Assembly: GCA_949840345.1 (NCBI GenBank)
Contig: CATKWX010000001.1
Span: forward strand, 91,538-155,537
Length of the DNA stretch: 64,000 nt
From: an uncultured Eubacteriales bacterium
Lineage (GTDB): Bacteria; Bacillota; Clostridia; TANB77; CAG-508
Reading direction: 5' to 3'
Positions 52,453 to 61,741 of the stretch are shown here, in pieces (positions within the stretch are counted from its first letter, which is position 1; every line of letters begins with the position of its first letter). Both the position numbers and the translations under genes were made by a program. The notes under the pieces were generated by a model. The model was not told where the DNA came from. It saw only the letters and a program-made list of their open reading frames with translations, and made no database searches.

Positions 52453-54680
52453 TTATTCGCATAGTTTGTACTTAAGACCAGTATTTCTCTTCTTGCTATC
52501 AGTATTACCTATCATAAACTCTATAACTTTATTACTTCCAATCACTATTAACATTTTTTTAGCCCTCGTTATTCCTGTGTATAATAAGTTTCTTGTTAAC
52601 AGCATTGGAGCTGATTGTGGCAATACTATTAATACTACATCGAACTCACTTCCTTGAGATTTGTGTATAGTTATTGCATAGGCATGTTCTAACTGATCTA
52701 AATCAGAATAAGGATACCACGCCACTTTTTCATCGTCAAAAATTACCTTAATTTGTTTTTCTTCTTCGTTAATATTACTTATTATTCCAAATTCTCCATT
52801 AAATATACCTGTTCCAAACTTGCTCTCTCCATACTTTTTCTCCCACATAATATCGTAATTATTCTTTATTTGCATTATTCTATCGCCAATTCTAAATATT
52901 CTATCTCCCATTTGCTTTTGCTTAGAATTAATTTTTTCTGGATTTAATGATTGTTGTAATATCTTGTTTAATTCTTTTGTTCCAAGTGCACCTTTTTTAG
53001 TCGGAGTTAATACTTGAATATCAGAAAAGAAATTATAATCTCCATAATTTTTTAGCCTTTCTTTACATAAGGATACTACATTATATTGTATTCTTTCTTG
53101 ATTTATTTCGTTTATGTAAAAAAAGTCATTATTCAAATTGTCCCATTCCTCTTTATCTATTTCTTGCTTATTTACAAATCCTTTTCCATTATTTACATTA
53201 TGTGCATTTAATACTATTTTGCTTTGTGCAGCTTGTCTAAAAATTTTATTTAAAGTAATTGTTGGAATTTGCTCTGATTCTATTATATCCTCTAAAATAT
53301 TTCCGTGGTCCTACTGATGGTAATTGATTACTATCTCCAACTAGTATTAGCTTTGTTCCTAAATATACACCCTTAAGTACATAATTCATTATAAATAAAT
53401 CTACCATAGACATTTCATCTATTATTATTACATCTGCATCTATTGGTGCAATATTATAATCTACATTAGCAATTTTTCCTTCTTCTTCTATTTTTCCTAT
53501 TTCTAATAACCTATGTATTGTTTTAGCTTCTTCTCCAGAGGCTTCTGTCATTCTTTTTGCTGCTCTACCTGTTGGTGCGCATAGAACTACCTTCATCTTT
53601 TTTGCTTTATACATTTCTATTATAAATTTAATTATTGTTGTTTTTCCTGTTCCGAGGTCCTCCAGTAATTACTGAAACATTATTTTCATTTACTTGTTCT
53701 ATTGCCTCTTTTTGCTTGTCTGAAAGCTCTATTTTTGAAATTCTTTCTTGTATTTTTAACTCTTGTTTTAGATGTTCTATTCTTTTTATGTTTTTTGTCT
53801 GATTTAATATTATTAGTTTTTCTGCAATATTTTTTTCTGCTTTGTAGAATGGATATAAATATACCCACTCCTCTTCTTCTCTTTTTTCTACTGCTATTTC
53901 TTCTCTTCCTTTTAGATTTATTATACAATTTTCTATATTCGAAGTATCTGAATTTATAAGAGATTTTACATGCATTATAAGATTTTCTTTTATTACACAA
54001 GTATTTCCATTATAACTTGCTGTAACTAAGCTATACTTTATTGCACTTTCTATTCTTTTATCAAAATCTTGAGGTAGCCCTAAATCCATTGCCATTTTAT
54101 CTATTTGTTTAAAATCTACACCATAAGTTATATCTAGTAATACATAAGGATTTCTTTCGATTTCTTCTATCGCATTTACTCCTAATTTTTTGTATACTTT
54201 TTGACTGTTTGCTGCACTAATTCCAAATCTCTCTAAAAAGCCTACAATTTGCCACATTTCCCATTTTTCATTAAACTCCTCTGCAATTTCTATTGCTTTT
54301 GTCTTAGATATTCCCTTTACTTTCGATAATTTATCTGGCTCATATTTGAATATTGCAATTGTTTCTTCTCCAAATGTATCAACTATTTTCTTTGCTGTTG
54401 CTGGTCCTATTCCTTTTATTATTCCACCTGATAAGTATTTCTCTAGTGCTCCTAATGTTTTTGGCATAATCTTTTCAAATGTATCTATTTTAAACTGTGT
54501 TCCGTAATCTGGATGCTCTACATATTTTCCATATAGCTTTAGGCTATCCCCTATATCTATAAAAGGCAAATAGCCAACAATAGTCATTTCTTCTTGATTT
54601 TCTGTTTGTATAACTGCTATTGTGTAGCTATTTACATCGTTCTTATATATTACTTCTACAATTTGTCCTTCTAATTCCAA
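52453..54680 (-). CDS. recD2: RecD2-type ATP-dependent helicase, two +1 frameshifts at CGGA (53654..53651 and 53305..53302)
   Basis: VSVITGGP-c-GTGKTTIIKFIIEMYKAKKMKVVLCAPTGRAAKRM...LVGDSNQLPSVGP-c-GNILEDIIESEQIPTITLNKIFRQAAQSKIV...HAYAITIHKSQGSEFDVV. Confidence 0.95.
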
Positions 54681-54814
54681 TATTTTTCCTCTTTTCTTTT
54701 TTTAGAATTATATCATATATATTTTTTAGTGTAAATGTGATTTTTTTATTGTTTATTGCATTTTTTTGTAATATAATGTTATTGAATTTTTATTTTTATG
54801 GAGGTAATTTTATT

Positions 54815-55336
54815 ATGAAAAAACATGTTGATGTTGCTATTATAATGGGCAGTGATTCTGATTTACCTATTATGAAGGATGCTGCAAAATTTTTAGATGA
54901 TTTTGGTATAAGCTATGAGGTAACTGTTCTTTCTGTTCATAGATGCCCTAGCGAGGCTTTTGAATACGCGAATGAATTGAAGGAAAACGATGTTAAAGTT
55001 ATTATTGCTGGTGCTGGTGGAGCGGCTCACTTACCTGGTATTTTTGCAGCGCTTGTTCCTGTTCCTGTAATAGGTGTACCAATTAAATCTAAAACTTTAG
55101 ATGGTGTTGATTCTTTATATTCTATAGTTCAAATGCCATCTGGAATACCTGTTGCTACAGTTGCTATAAATGGTGCTAAAAATGCTGCAATTCTTGCAAG
55201 TTCTATTTTAGGTACTGCAAATCCAGAATTAAAAAATAAATTAATTGATTATAAAGCAAGTATGAAAAAGGCTGTATTAGATAAGAACAATAAATTACAA
55301 GAATTAGGTTATGAGGAATATTTAAAACAAATGTAG
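54815..55336 (+). CDS. purE: 5-(carboxyamino)imidazole ribonucleotide mutase
   Basis: VAIIMGSDSDLPIMKDAAKFLDDFGISYEVTVLSVHR. Confidence 0.95.
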   Translation: MKKHVDVAIIMGSDSDLPIMKDAAKFLDDFGISYEVTVLSVHRCPSEAFEYANELKENDVKVIIAGAGGAAHLPGIFAALVPVPVIGVPIKSKTLDGVDSLYSIVQMPSGIPVATVAINGAKNAAILASSILGTANPELKNKLIDYKASMKKAVLDKNNKLQELGYEEYLKQM

Positions 55337-55511
55337 ATTTGATAATATTAACATTAAATTTTTAAAAATGCTCGTTCGAGCTAATTCTCGTAGAACTTTT
55401 GGGGACGGTTCCAAAAGTCCCACAATTGTAGGGGCTTTGCAAAAGCTCGTCCGTTCCTGTGAGGAATACGCAAGTTAAAAGTGAAAAGTGAAAAGTGAAA
55501 AGTGAAGAGTA

Positions 55512-55530
55512 CAAATCTCTTCGAGATTTG
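55512..55530 (+). promoter_or_regulatory. 5'-UTR hairpin module upstream of purC
   Basis: GTACAAATCTCTTCGAGATTTGAAGGAGGAATTGTTATG preceded by AAAGTGA repeats. Confidence 0.55.
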
Positions 55531-55544
55531 AAGGAGGAATTGTT

Positions 55545-56393
55545 ATGAAAAAGATTAGTAGTGGAAAAGTTAGAGAAATTTATGAAGTAGATGAAGATAA
55601 ACTTATGTTAGTTGTATCTGATAGAATTTCTGCTTTTGATGTTATATTGCCAAGTATGGTAACAAATAAAGGAAAAGTTTTAAATAAAATTTCTGCATTT
55701 TGGTTTGATTATATAAAAGATATTATACCAAATCACGTTATTTCAACTGATTTAAAAGATTTTCCAGAAGAATTTCAAACACCTGAATTTGAAGGAAGAA
55801 GTATGATTGTAAGAAAGCTTAAAATGCTTCCTATTGAATGTATTGTTAGAGGATATATTACAGGTTCTGGTTGGTCAAATTACAAACAAACAGGTACAGT
55901 TTGTGGAATTAAATTACCAGATGGTTTACAAGAATCTCAAAAACTACCTGAACCAATATTTACACCAACAACAAAAGCAGCTGAAGGTCACGACGAAAAT
56001 ATTAGTTTTGAAGAAGTTTGCAATTTAATTGGAACAGATTTAGCAAATGAAGTTAAAAATAAAACTATAGAAATATACAAAAAATGTGCAGAATATGCTT
56101 TATCTAAAGGAATAATTATTGCGGATACAAAATTCGAATTTGGATTAGATGAAAATAATAATTTGGTTATTGGAGATGAGGTTTTAACACCAGATTCTAG
56201 TAGATTTTGGCCAGCAGATGAATATGAAGTTGGTAAATCTCAAAAGAGCTTCGATAAGCAATATTTGCGTGATTGGTTAAAAGCAAATAACTGGTCTAAA
56301 GAAAGTGGTATTCCAATTCCACAAGATGTAATTGATACTACTGTTGCAAAATACATAGAAGCATATGAACGTATTACTGGAAAGAAATTTTAG
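55545..56393 (+). CDS. purC: phosphoribosylaminoimidazole-succinocarboxamide synthase
   Basis: MKKISSGKVREIYEVDEDKLMLVVSDRISAFDVILPS. Confidence 0.95.
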   Translation: MKKISSGKVREIYEVDEDKLMLVVSDRISAFDVILPSMVTNKGKVLNKISAFWFDYIKDIIPNHVISTDLKDFPEEFQTPEFEGRSMIVRKLKMLPIECIVRGYITGSGWSNYKQTGTVCGIKLPDGLQESQKLPEPIFTPTTKAAEGHDENISFEEVCNLIGTDLANEVKNKTIEIYKKCAEYALSKGIIIADTKFEFGLDENNNLVIGDEVLTPDSSRFWPADEYEVGKSQKSFDKQYLRDWLKANNWSKESGIPIPQDVIDTTVAKYIEAYERITGKKF

Positions 56394-56407
56394 AAAAAAT
56401 GGCTTCG

Positions 56408-56525
56408 CCTAGTCTTGGCTCCCTTATTCAAGGGAGCTGTCTGCGTTAGCAGACTGAGGGTTCTTATATTATTTATTAAAACCCTCCGGCACTACGTGCC
56501 ACCTCCCTTAGGTAAGGGAGGCAAG
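56408..56525. repeat. intergenic repeat (CCCTCCGGCACTACGTGCCACCTCCC family)
   Basis: CTTATTCAAGGGAGCTGTCTGCGTTAGCAGACTGAGGGTTCTTAT... shares blocks with 43339-43406. Confidence 0.75.
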
Positions 56526-56567
56526 GTTTATCGAAAACACCTATTTATCAACAAAAAAATCGATTTC

Positions 56568-57284
56568 TTATTCAGCTCTTGCTAAAATTATTGTTCTCTT
56601 ATTGTTATCGTTAGCTACACAAGTTGTTAATGTTATTTCTGGAACTCCTCCTGTGTCTCTTGAATAAAATGATGCATCCTCTCCTGTTGCTTGAAAATTA
56701 CTATATACAGTATATGCTAATTTTCTTCCACTTTCATCTGTTATATATATTTTGTCCCCTTCTTTTAAAGTTTTATTTTTGGAAAAGAAAGTGCTGTTTC
56801 TGTAATTATGTCCTGCTATTACAACATTGCCTGGCTCATTAAGTTTTGCATTTGCAGGATATAATAATACAACTGCTGCACTTAATGATTTTATAGTAAC
56901 TTTTTCTAATATAGGATATTTTGCTCCTGTTTTTGGTATATCAACATACCCTATCATTACAAAACCTTTGTAATATGATTTTCCATCCGAAATAGTACTT
57001 GAAGAGCCTCCGCTACTTTCACTTCCTGAACTACCTCCCGTAGGTGGTACTACTGTTGGAGTTCCTCCTGGTTCTTCTAAACTTGGAATTTCTTCCGGAG
57101 CTTTAGTTGCTTCTGTGCCAACACCATGAACTCTGTCAAATTCTTCTATTGCAGCTAGTGCATCCTTTTCTGTTTTATCTTTTTCAATTTGTTCATATAT
57201 TAAAAATGCTATTAAGCTAATAATTGCAATTATTGCAATTATTAATACTACCGTTAAAACCTTTTTATATTTATTATTATGCAT
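56568..57284 (-). CDS. sortase family protein, close paralogue of 906-1616
   Basis: SYYKGFVMIGYVDIPKTGAKYPILEKV...VVIAGHNYRNSTFFSKNKTLKEGDKIYITDESGRKL...TLTTC. Confidence 0.88.
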   Translation of the reverse strand: MHNNKYKKVLTVVLIIAIIAIISLIAFLIYEQIEKDKTEKDALAAIEEFDRVHGVGTEATKAPEEIPSLEEPGGTPTVVPPTGGSSGSESSGGSSSTISDGKSYYKGFVMIGYVDIPKTGAKYPILEKVTIKSLSAAVVLLYPANAKLNEPGNVVIAGHNYRNSTFFSKNKTLKEGDKIYITDESGRKLAYTVYSNFQATGEDASFYSRDTGGVPEITLTTCVANDNNKRTIILARAE

Positions 57285-57317
57285 ATTTAATTACACTTCC
57301 TTCCACCGCACAAAATC

Positions 57318-58133
57318 TTAGCCTCTTTGTTTTACTGCTTCATATATTACAATTCCTGCTGATACTGATGCATTTAATGAAGTTATTTTTCCTCTCATTG
57401 GTATTTTTATTAATAAATCACAGTTTTCTTTTACAAGTTTGCTTATACCAAATCCCTCACTACCTATTACAATACATATTGGTCCTTTTAAATCTTGATT
57501 ATAGTATTCTGTATTTGTTTGCATATCTGTTCCTATAACCCATAATCCTTGTTCTTTTAAGTATTTTATTGTTTCGTTTAGGTTGTTTACTCTTGCGATA
57601 TTCATATGTTCTACTGCCCCTGCTGAGGTTTTGCTTACTGTTGCATTAACACTTGCAGCTCTTCTTTTAGGTATTATTATTCCATGAACTCCTGCAGTTT
57701 CAGCTGTTCTAATTATTGAACCTAAATTGTGTGGGTCTTCTATTCCATCTAGCATTACTATGAATGCGTCTTCTTGTTTTTCTTTTGCTAAATTTAATAT
57801 GTCTTCTACTTCACAATAATCAAAAGGTGGAACTATTGCAATAACTCCTTGATGATTTTTTGTTTCAGACATCATATCTAGTTTAGATTTTTCTGTTTCT
57901 ACTATAACTATTCTTTTTTCTTTTGCTACTGCAATTATTTTATTTATTGAGCCATGTTTTTCTCCTTTTTGTATAAGGATTTTATTTATATCTCTATCTG
58001 ATGAAAGTAATTCTAATACTGAATTTCTTCCTTCTACTATGTCTTCATATGTTTTAGGTTCTTGTTCTTTTTTTTGTTCATATTGTTTTTTAAATGGTTT
58101 GTTTTGTTTTTTATTGTTAAAATTTTTGTTCAT
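57318..58133 (-). CDS. rlmB: 23S rRNA 2'-O-ribose methyltransferase (TrmH/RlmB family)
   Basis: DIVEGRNSVLELL...LDGIEDPHNLGSIIRTAETAGVHGIIIPKRRA...IVIGSEGFGISKLVKENCDLLIKIPMRG. Confidence 0.92.
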   Translation of the reverse strand: MNKNFNNKKQNKPFKKQYEQKKEQEPKTYEDIVEGRNSVLELLSSDRDINKILIQKGEKHGSINKIIAVAKEKRIVIVETEKSKLDMMSETKNHQGVIAIVPPFDYCEVEDILNLAKEKQEDAFIVMLDGIEDPHNLGSIIRTAETAGVHGIIIPKRRAASVNATVSKTSAGAVEHMNIARVNNLNETIKYLKEQGLWVIGTDMQTNTEYYNQDLKGPICIVIGSEGFGISKLVKENCDLLIKIPMRGKITSLNASVSAGIVIYEAVKQRG

Positions 58134-58255
58134 TTTTTGTTCTCCTTATTTAACGGGTCGGTCAAGACCGACCCCTACAAATATTATTCATTAACGGAAC
58201 GGCGAGGGCGCCGTTCCCTACGATAATTATTCACATTATTTTTCAATTTGCAAAT

Positions 58256-58381
58256 GAAGTTTGGAAAAGAATTAGTATAGTGCTAGGCATTTTAAATGAA
58301 AAATACCGGAAGCGTACTGGTGTACGCTGAGGATTTTCTCATTTAAAATAACGACGCAATATGCTGATTATTTTTCAAACT
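58256..58381. repeat. long hairpin intergenic element
   Basis: Nested inverted repeats: AGTTTGGAAAAGAATTAGTATA/ATGCTGATTATTTTTCAAACT, ATTTTAAATGA/TCATTTAAAAT, AGCGTAC/GTACGCT. Confidence 0.7.
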
Positions 58382-58382
58382 C

Positions 58383-59663
58383 TTAATAGCCTGGTTTTTC
58401 TAATAAAGTAAACATATTTCTTTTATACTCTTCCACTCCTGGTTGATTAAATGGGTTTACTCCTAAAATATTACCTGATATTGCACAAGCCTTTTCGAAG
58501 AAATATATTAACTCTCCTATTGTTGTTTCAGTTAACGAGTCTAACGTTATCATTATATTTGGAACTCCACCAGATACGTGGGCTTTAATAGTTCCTTCCA
58601 TTGCTTTTTTATTAACATAATCTAATGTTTTGCCTGCTAAGTAGTTTAGTCCATCTAGATTATCTTCATCTGCTTTTATTGTCATATCAGTTCTTGGCTT
58701 TTCTATATTTAATACTGTTTCAAATAGACATCTTCTTCCATCTTGTATATATTGACCTAATGAATGTAAATCTGTTGTAAACTCAACTCCTGCTGGGAAT
58801 ATTCCTTTATTGTCTTTTCCTTCACTTTCTCCATATAATTGTTTCCACCACTCTATCATATAATGCATTTTTGGTTCATAGCTAACTAGTATCTCAATAT
58901 TTTTGTCATTACCATATAAAATATTTCTTGCTACTGCATATTTATAACATTCATTATATTTTATTGAATCATCTGCATATTTATCTTGTGCATCTTTTGC
59001 TCCTTGCATTAATTTATCTATGTCTATTCCTGCAACAGCTATTGGAAGTAACCCTACCGCTGTTAATACAGAATATCTTCCACCAATATTGTCCGGTATA
59101 ACAAAAGTTTCGTATCCTTCTTCATTTGATAAACTTTTTAATGCTCCTCTAAATTTATCTGTTGTTACATATATTCTTTTTCTTGCTTCTTCAACTCCAT
59201 ATTTTGTTTCTAATAATTCTCTAAATATTCTAAATGCAATTGCTGGTTCTGTTGTTGTTCCAGATTTCGATATTACATTTATAGAAATATCTTTATCTCC
59301 AATGTATTCTATCATTTCATTTATATAGCTTGGACTCATATTATTTCCAACATAAAGTATTTCTGGTTTTTTACTTCCAAATGTATTTGTAAGAGCTTCT
59401 ATTACAGCTCTTGCTCCTAAATATGAACCTCCTATTCCAATACTTACAAAAACTTCTGAATCATTTTTTATTTTTTCTGCTGATTTTTTTATTCTTGCAA
59501 ATTCTTCTTTATTGTAGTTTGTTGGCAATTCTATCCACCCTAAAAACTCATTTTCGTCATTTGCTTGTGCATGTATATTGTTATGTATATCTTTTACTTG
59601 TTCTGCATATTTTAAAATTTCTTCTTCTTTTATTCCAGTACTGTCTAAATTTAATTTTAACAT
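58383..59663 (-). CDS. pgi: glucose-6-phosphate isomerase
   Basis: [48 protein letters not shown]. Confidence 0.95.
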   Translation of the reverse strand: MLKLNLDSTGIKEEEILKYAEQVKDIHNNIHAQANDENEFLGWIELPTNYNKEEFARIKKSAEKIKNDSEVFVSIGIGGSYLGARAVIEALTNTFGSKKPEILYVGNNMSPSYINEMIEYIGDKDISINVISKSGTTTEPAIAFRIFRELLETKYGVEEARKRIYVTTDKFRGALKSLSNEEGYETFVIPDNIGGRYSVLTAVGLLPIAVAGIDIDKLMQGAKDAQDKYADDSIKYNECYKYAVARNILYGNDKNIEILVSYEPKMHYMIEWWKQLYGESEGKDNKGIFPAGVEFTTDLHSLGQYIQDGRRCLFETVLNIEKPRTDMTIKADEDNLDGLNYLAGKTLDYVNKKAMEGTIKAHVSGGVPNIMITLDSLTETTIGELIYFFEKACAISGNILGVNPFNQPGVEEYKRNMFTLLEKPGY

Positions 59664-59791
59664 AATAATACCTTCTTTCTTTTGAATTTGGTTTCATTAT
59701 ATATTATTAATGTCTTTTTATCAATATTTTAATACAAATTATTAATTTGTATAAATTCATCATATTTGATTAAACTATTTTTAGGAGAATT

Positions 59792-60484
59792 GTGCTTATG
59801 AATCAAATTTTGTTTTCTAAATTTAATAAAGACTTAGAAAAGGAAAAGAATAATCAAATAATTAAAAAAAATAAAAAACAAAAGAAATTAATAGTTGTTT
59901 TTAGATTTCAACTTGTAATTTCTATTCTCGTTATTCTAAGCTGTTTTTCATATTATATGTATAATTTATACTCTACAAAACAAAAAGAAAGCATTTCTAA
60001 ACAATTGCTTTCTAATTTTAATATTAATTTACTTTATTCTGATACTTCTAAATATACTACTAGTATTGTTGATGTTGAAGAAAGTAATAACAGTTCATTC
60101 ATTATTGGTTTAATTGAAATTAAAAAACTAAAAATAGTATATCCTATTCTTTCTGAAGTTAGCGACGATTTGCTAGAAATTGCTACTTGTCGTTTCTATG
60201 GTCCTATGCCAAATGAAGTTGGAAATTTATGTATTGCTGCACATAATTATAATGATTATAGGTTTTTTAGTAGAATAAAACAGTTAGTTGTAGGCGATTC
60301 TATTAATATTTATGATGCTGATGGAAATGCACTAGAATATCACGTAACAGATAAATACACTATTCCTTCAACTGATTCAAGTTGTATTAGTCAAGATACT
60401 AATGGAGAAAAACAAATAACCCTTCTTACATGTAATAATATGACAGGTTATAGATTAGTAGTTAAAGCTACTGCAGTTGATTAA
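59792..60484 (+). CDS. sortase family protein, divergent third copy
   Basis: LCIAAHNYNDYRFFSRIKQLVVGDSINIYD...QITLLTCNNMTGYRLVVKA. Confidence 0.82.
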   Translation: MLMNQILFSKFNKDLEKEKNNQIIKKNKKQKKLIVVFRFQLVISILVILSCFSYYMYNLYSTKQKESISKQLLSNFNINLLYSDTSKYTTSIVDVEESNNSSFIIGLIEIKKLKIVYPILSEVSDDLLEIATCRFYGPMPNEVGNLCIAAHNYNDYRFFSRIKQLVVGDSINIYDADGNALEYHVTDKYTIPSTDSSCISQDTNGEKQITLLTCNNMTGYRLVVKATAVD

Positions 60485-60717
60485 AGTATTTTTATCATTT
60501 CTTCTATATTTTTGCCTGCTACTTTTGGAATGTTTACTATTTCAAAAGTAGATGTTTTATCTCCAAATTGTATTTGAACTTTATCTCCTACTTTTACTTC
60601 GAAACTAGGTTTTACTACTTTTCCATTTACCATAACTCTACCTGCATCTGCTACTTCGTTTGCTACAGTTCTTCTTTTTATTACTCTGCTTATTTTTAAA
60701 AATTTATCCAGTCTCAT
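60481..60717 (-). CDS. rqcP: S4-domain RNA-binding protein (RqcP/YabO-like)
   Basis: MRLDKFLKISRVIKRRTVANEVADAGRVMVNGKVVKPSFEVKVGD. Confidence 0.88.
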   Translation of the reverse strand: MRLDKFLKISRVIKRRTVANEVADAGRVMVNGKVVKPSFEVKVGDKVQIQFGDKTSTFEIVNIPKVAGKNIEEMIKIL

Positions 60718-60901
60718 TTTTTCTCTCCTATTTTTTGTATATTAAATCGGACGACCAATGGTCGCCCCTACATCAAATCTCGAAGAGATTTGTACTCTTC
60801 ACTCTTAACTCTTAACTATTCTCTATTCATTAGCGGAACGGCTTTGGAAGCCGTTCCCTACGTTTATTATTCATTATGAGCGCCTCTTCTGCGCTCATAC
60901 A

Positions 60902-61636
60902 TTATAAGCTTAATCCGTATAGTTGCATTAGGTATTTATTTACATCAAATGCTTCCTGTCTTTTAGGTTCCCCGTAATTGACTCCTTTTTTATCTACTGT
61001 CATTTTTGTTATTTTTGGGTTTTTAGTTGTATCTTTTTTATCTTCCTCTGTTTTATTTGTTGTATCTTCTTTTTCTTGAATTGATTCTACTTTTGCTATT
61101 TCATCTATTACATCCATTCCATTACCAAGTACTTTTCCGAATGCTGCATAATATCCATTTACGTTTGTGTTGTTATCTGTCATTATAAAAAATTGTGAAT
61201 ATGCTGAATTATATCCTTCTGTTGTTTTTCCTAAGCTACTGTAGTCTGATCTTGCCATTGATATAACTCCCCTATCATGTCTTAATGTATTCTTTTCATA
61301 TCCATTTGCAATAAATTCACCTTTTATTGTTTGTTCTACTTTTCCGCTTCCTGTTCCTTCTTTATCTCCACCTTGTACCATAAATCCTTCTACTGCTCTA
61401 TGGAAAGTTAGTCCATCATAATATCCTGATTCTATTAAATTAATAAAGTTTGCTACTGTGTTAGGTGCCATATCTGGGTATAATTCTATTTGTACTATTC
61501 CATAGTTTTCAATTTCCATTGTTACTATTGGATTTTCTACTTTTCTTGTAGCAGCAATTACATTACTTGTAATAACATATCCTATTAATACTAAAATTAA
61601 TATTATTGCTATTATTAAACCTATGTTTTTCTTCAT
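60902..61636 (-). CDS. peptidyl-prolyl cis-trans isomerase, cyclophilin type
   Basis: APNTVANFINLIESGYYDGLTFHRAVEGFMVQGGDKEGTGSG. Confidence 0.93.
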   Translation of the reverse strand: MKKNIGLIIAIILILVLIGYVITSNVIAATRKVENPIVTMEIENYGIVQIELYPDMAPNTVANFINLIESGYYDGLTFHRAVEGFMVQGGDKEGTGSGKVEQTIKGEFIANGYEKNTLRHDRGVISMARSDYSSLGKTTEGYNSAYSQFFIMTDNNTNVNGYYAAFGKVLGNGMDVIDEIAKVESIQEKEDTTNKTEEDKKDTTKNPKITKMTVDKKGVNYGEPKRQEAFDVNKYLMQLYGLSL

Positions 61637-61741
61637 AATTTTCTCTCCTTTGTATGTTGTTTATTGTCTCCATATTTTATACGGGTCGTCGGGGACGCCG
61701 ACCCCTACAGTATATAATATAAATTTTATTTATATTATACA

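Noticed and set aside
12987-53654. Explaining the 12 CGG breaks as sequencing errors
   Set aside because: Not ruled out without reads, but most sites lack a C homopolymer, occur on both strands, always create in-frame CGG in coding sequence, and comparable breaks at other codons are absent apart from one A-homopolymer case. Five sites read CCWCGG (CCWGG without the C) but the other seven do not, so a methylation-motif artefact does not explain them
12987-53654. Simple CGG sense reassignment (e.g. to Gln or Trp)
   Set aside because: A triplet reassignment would keep the 0 frame, but downstream sequence is in the +1 frame at every site
12987-53654. Stop-codon readthrough or selenocysteine as cause of the split ORFs
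   Set aside because: The conserved downstream sequence is in a different frame, so readthrough cannot join the parts
53686-54000. 104-aa Lys/Arg-rich minus-strand ORF
   Set aside because: Alternative frame within recD2
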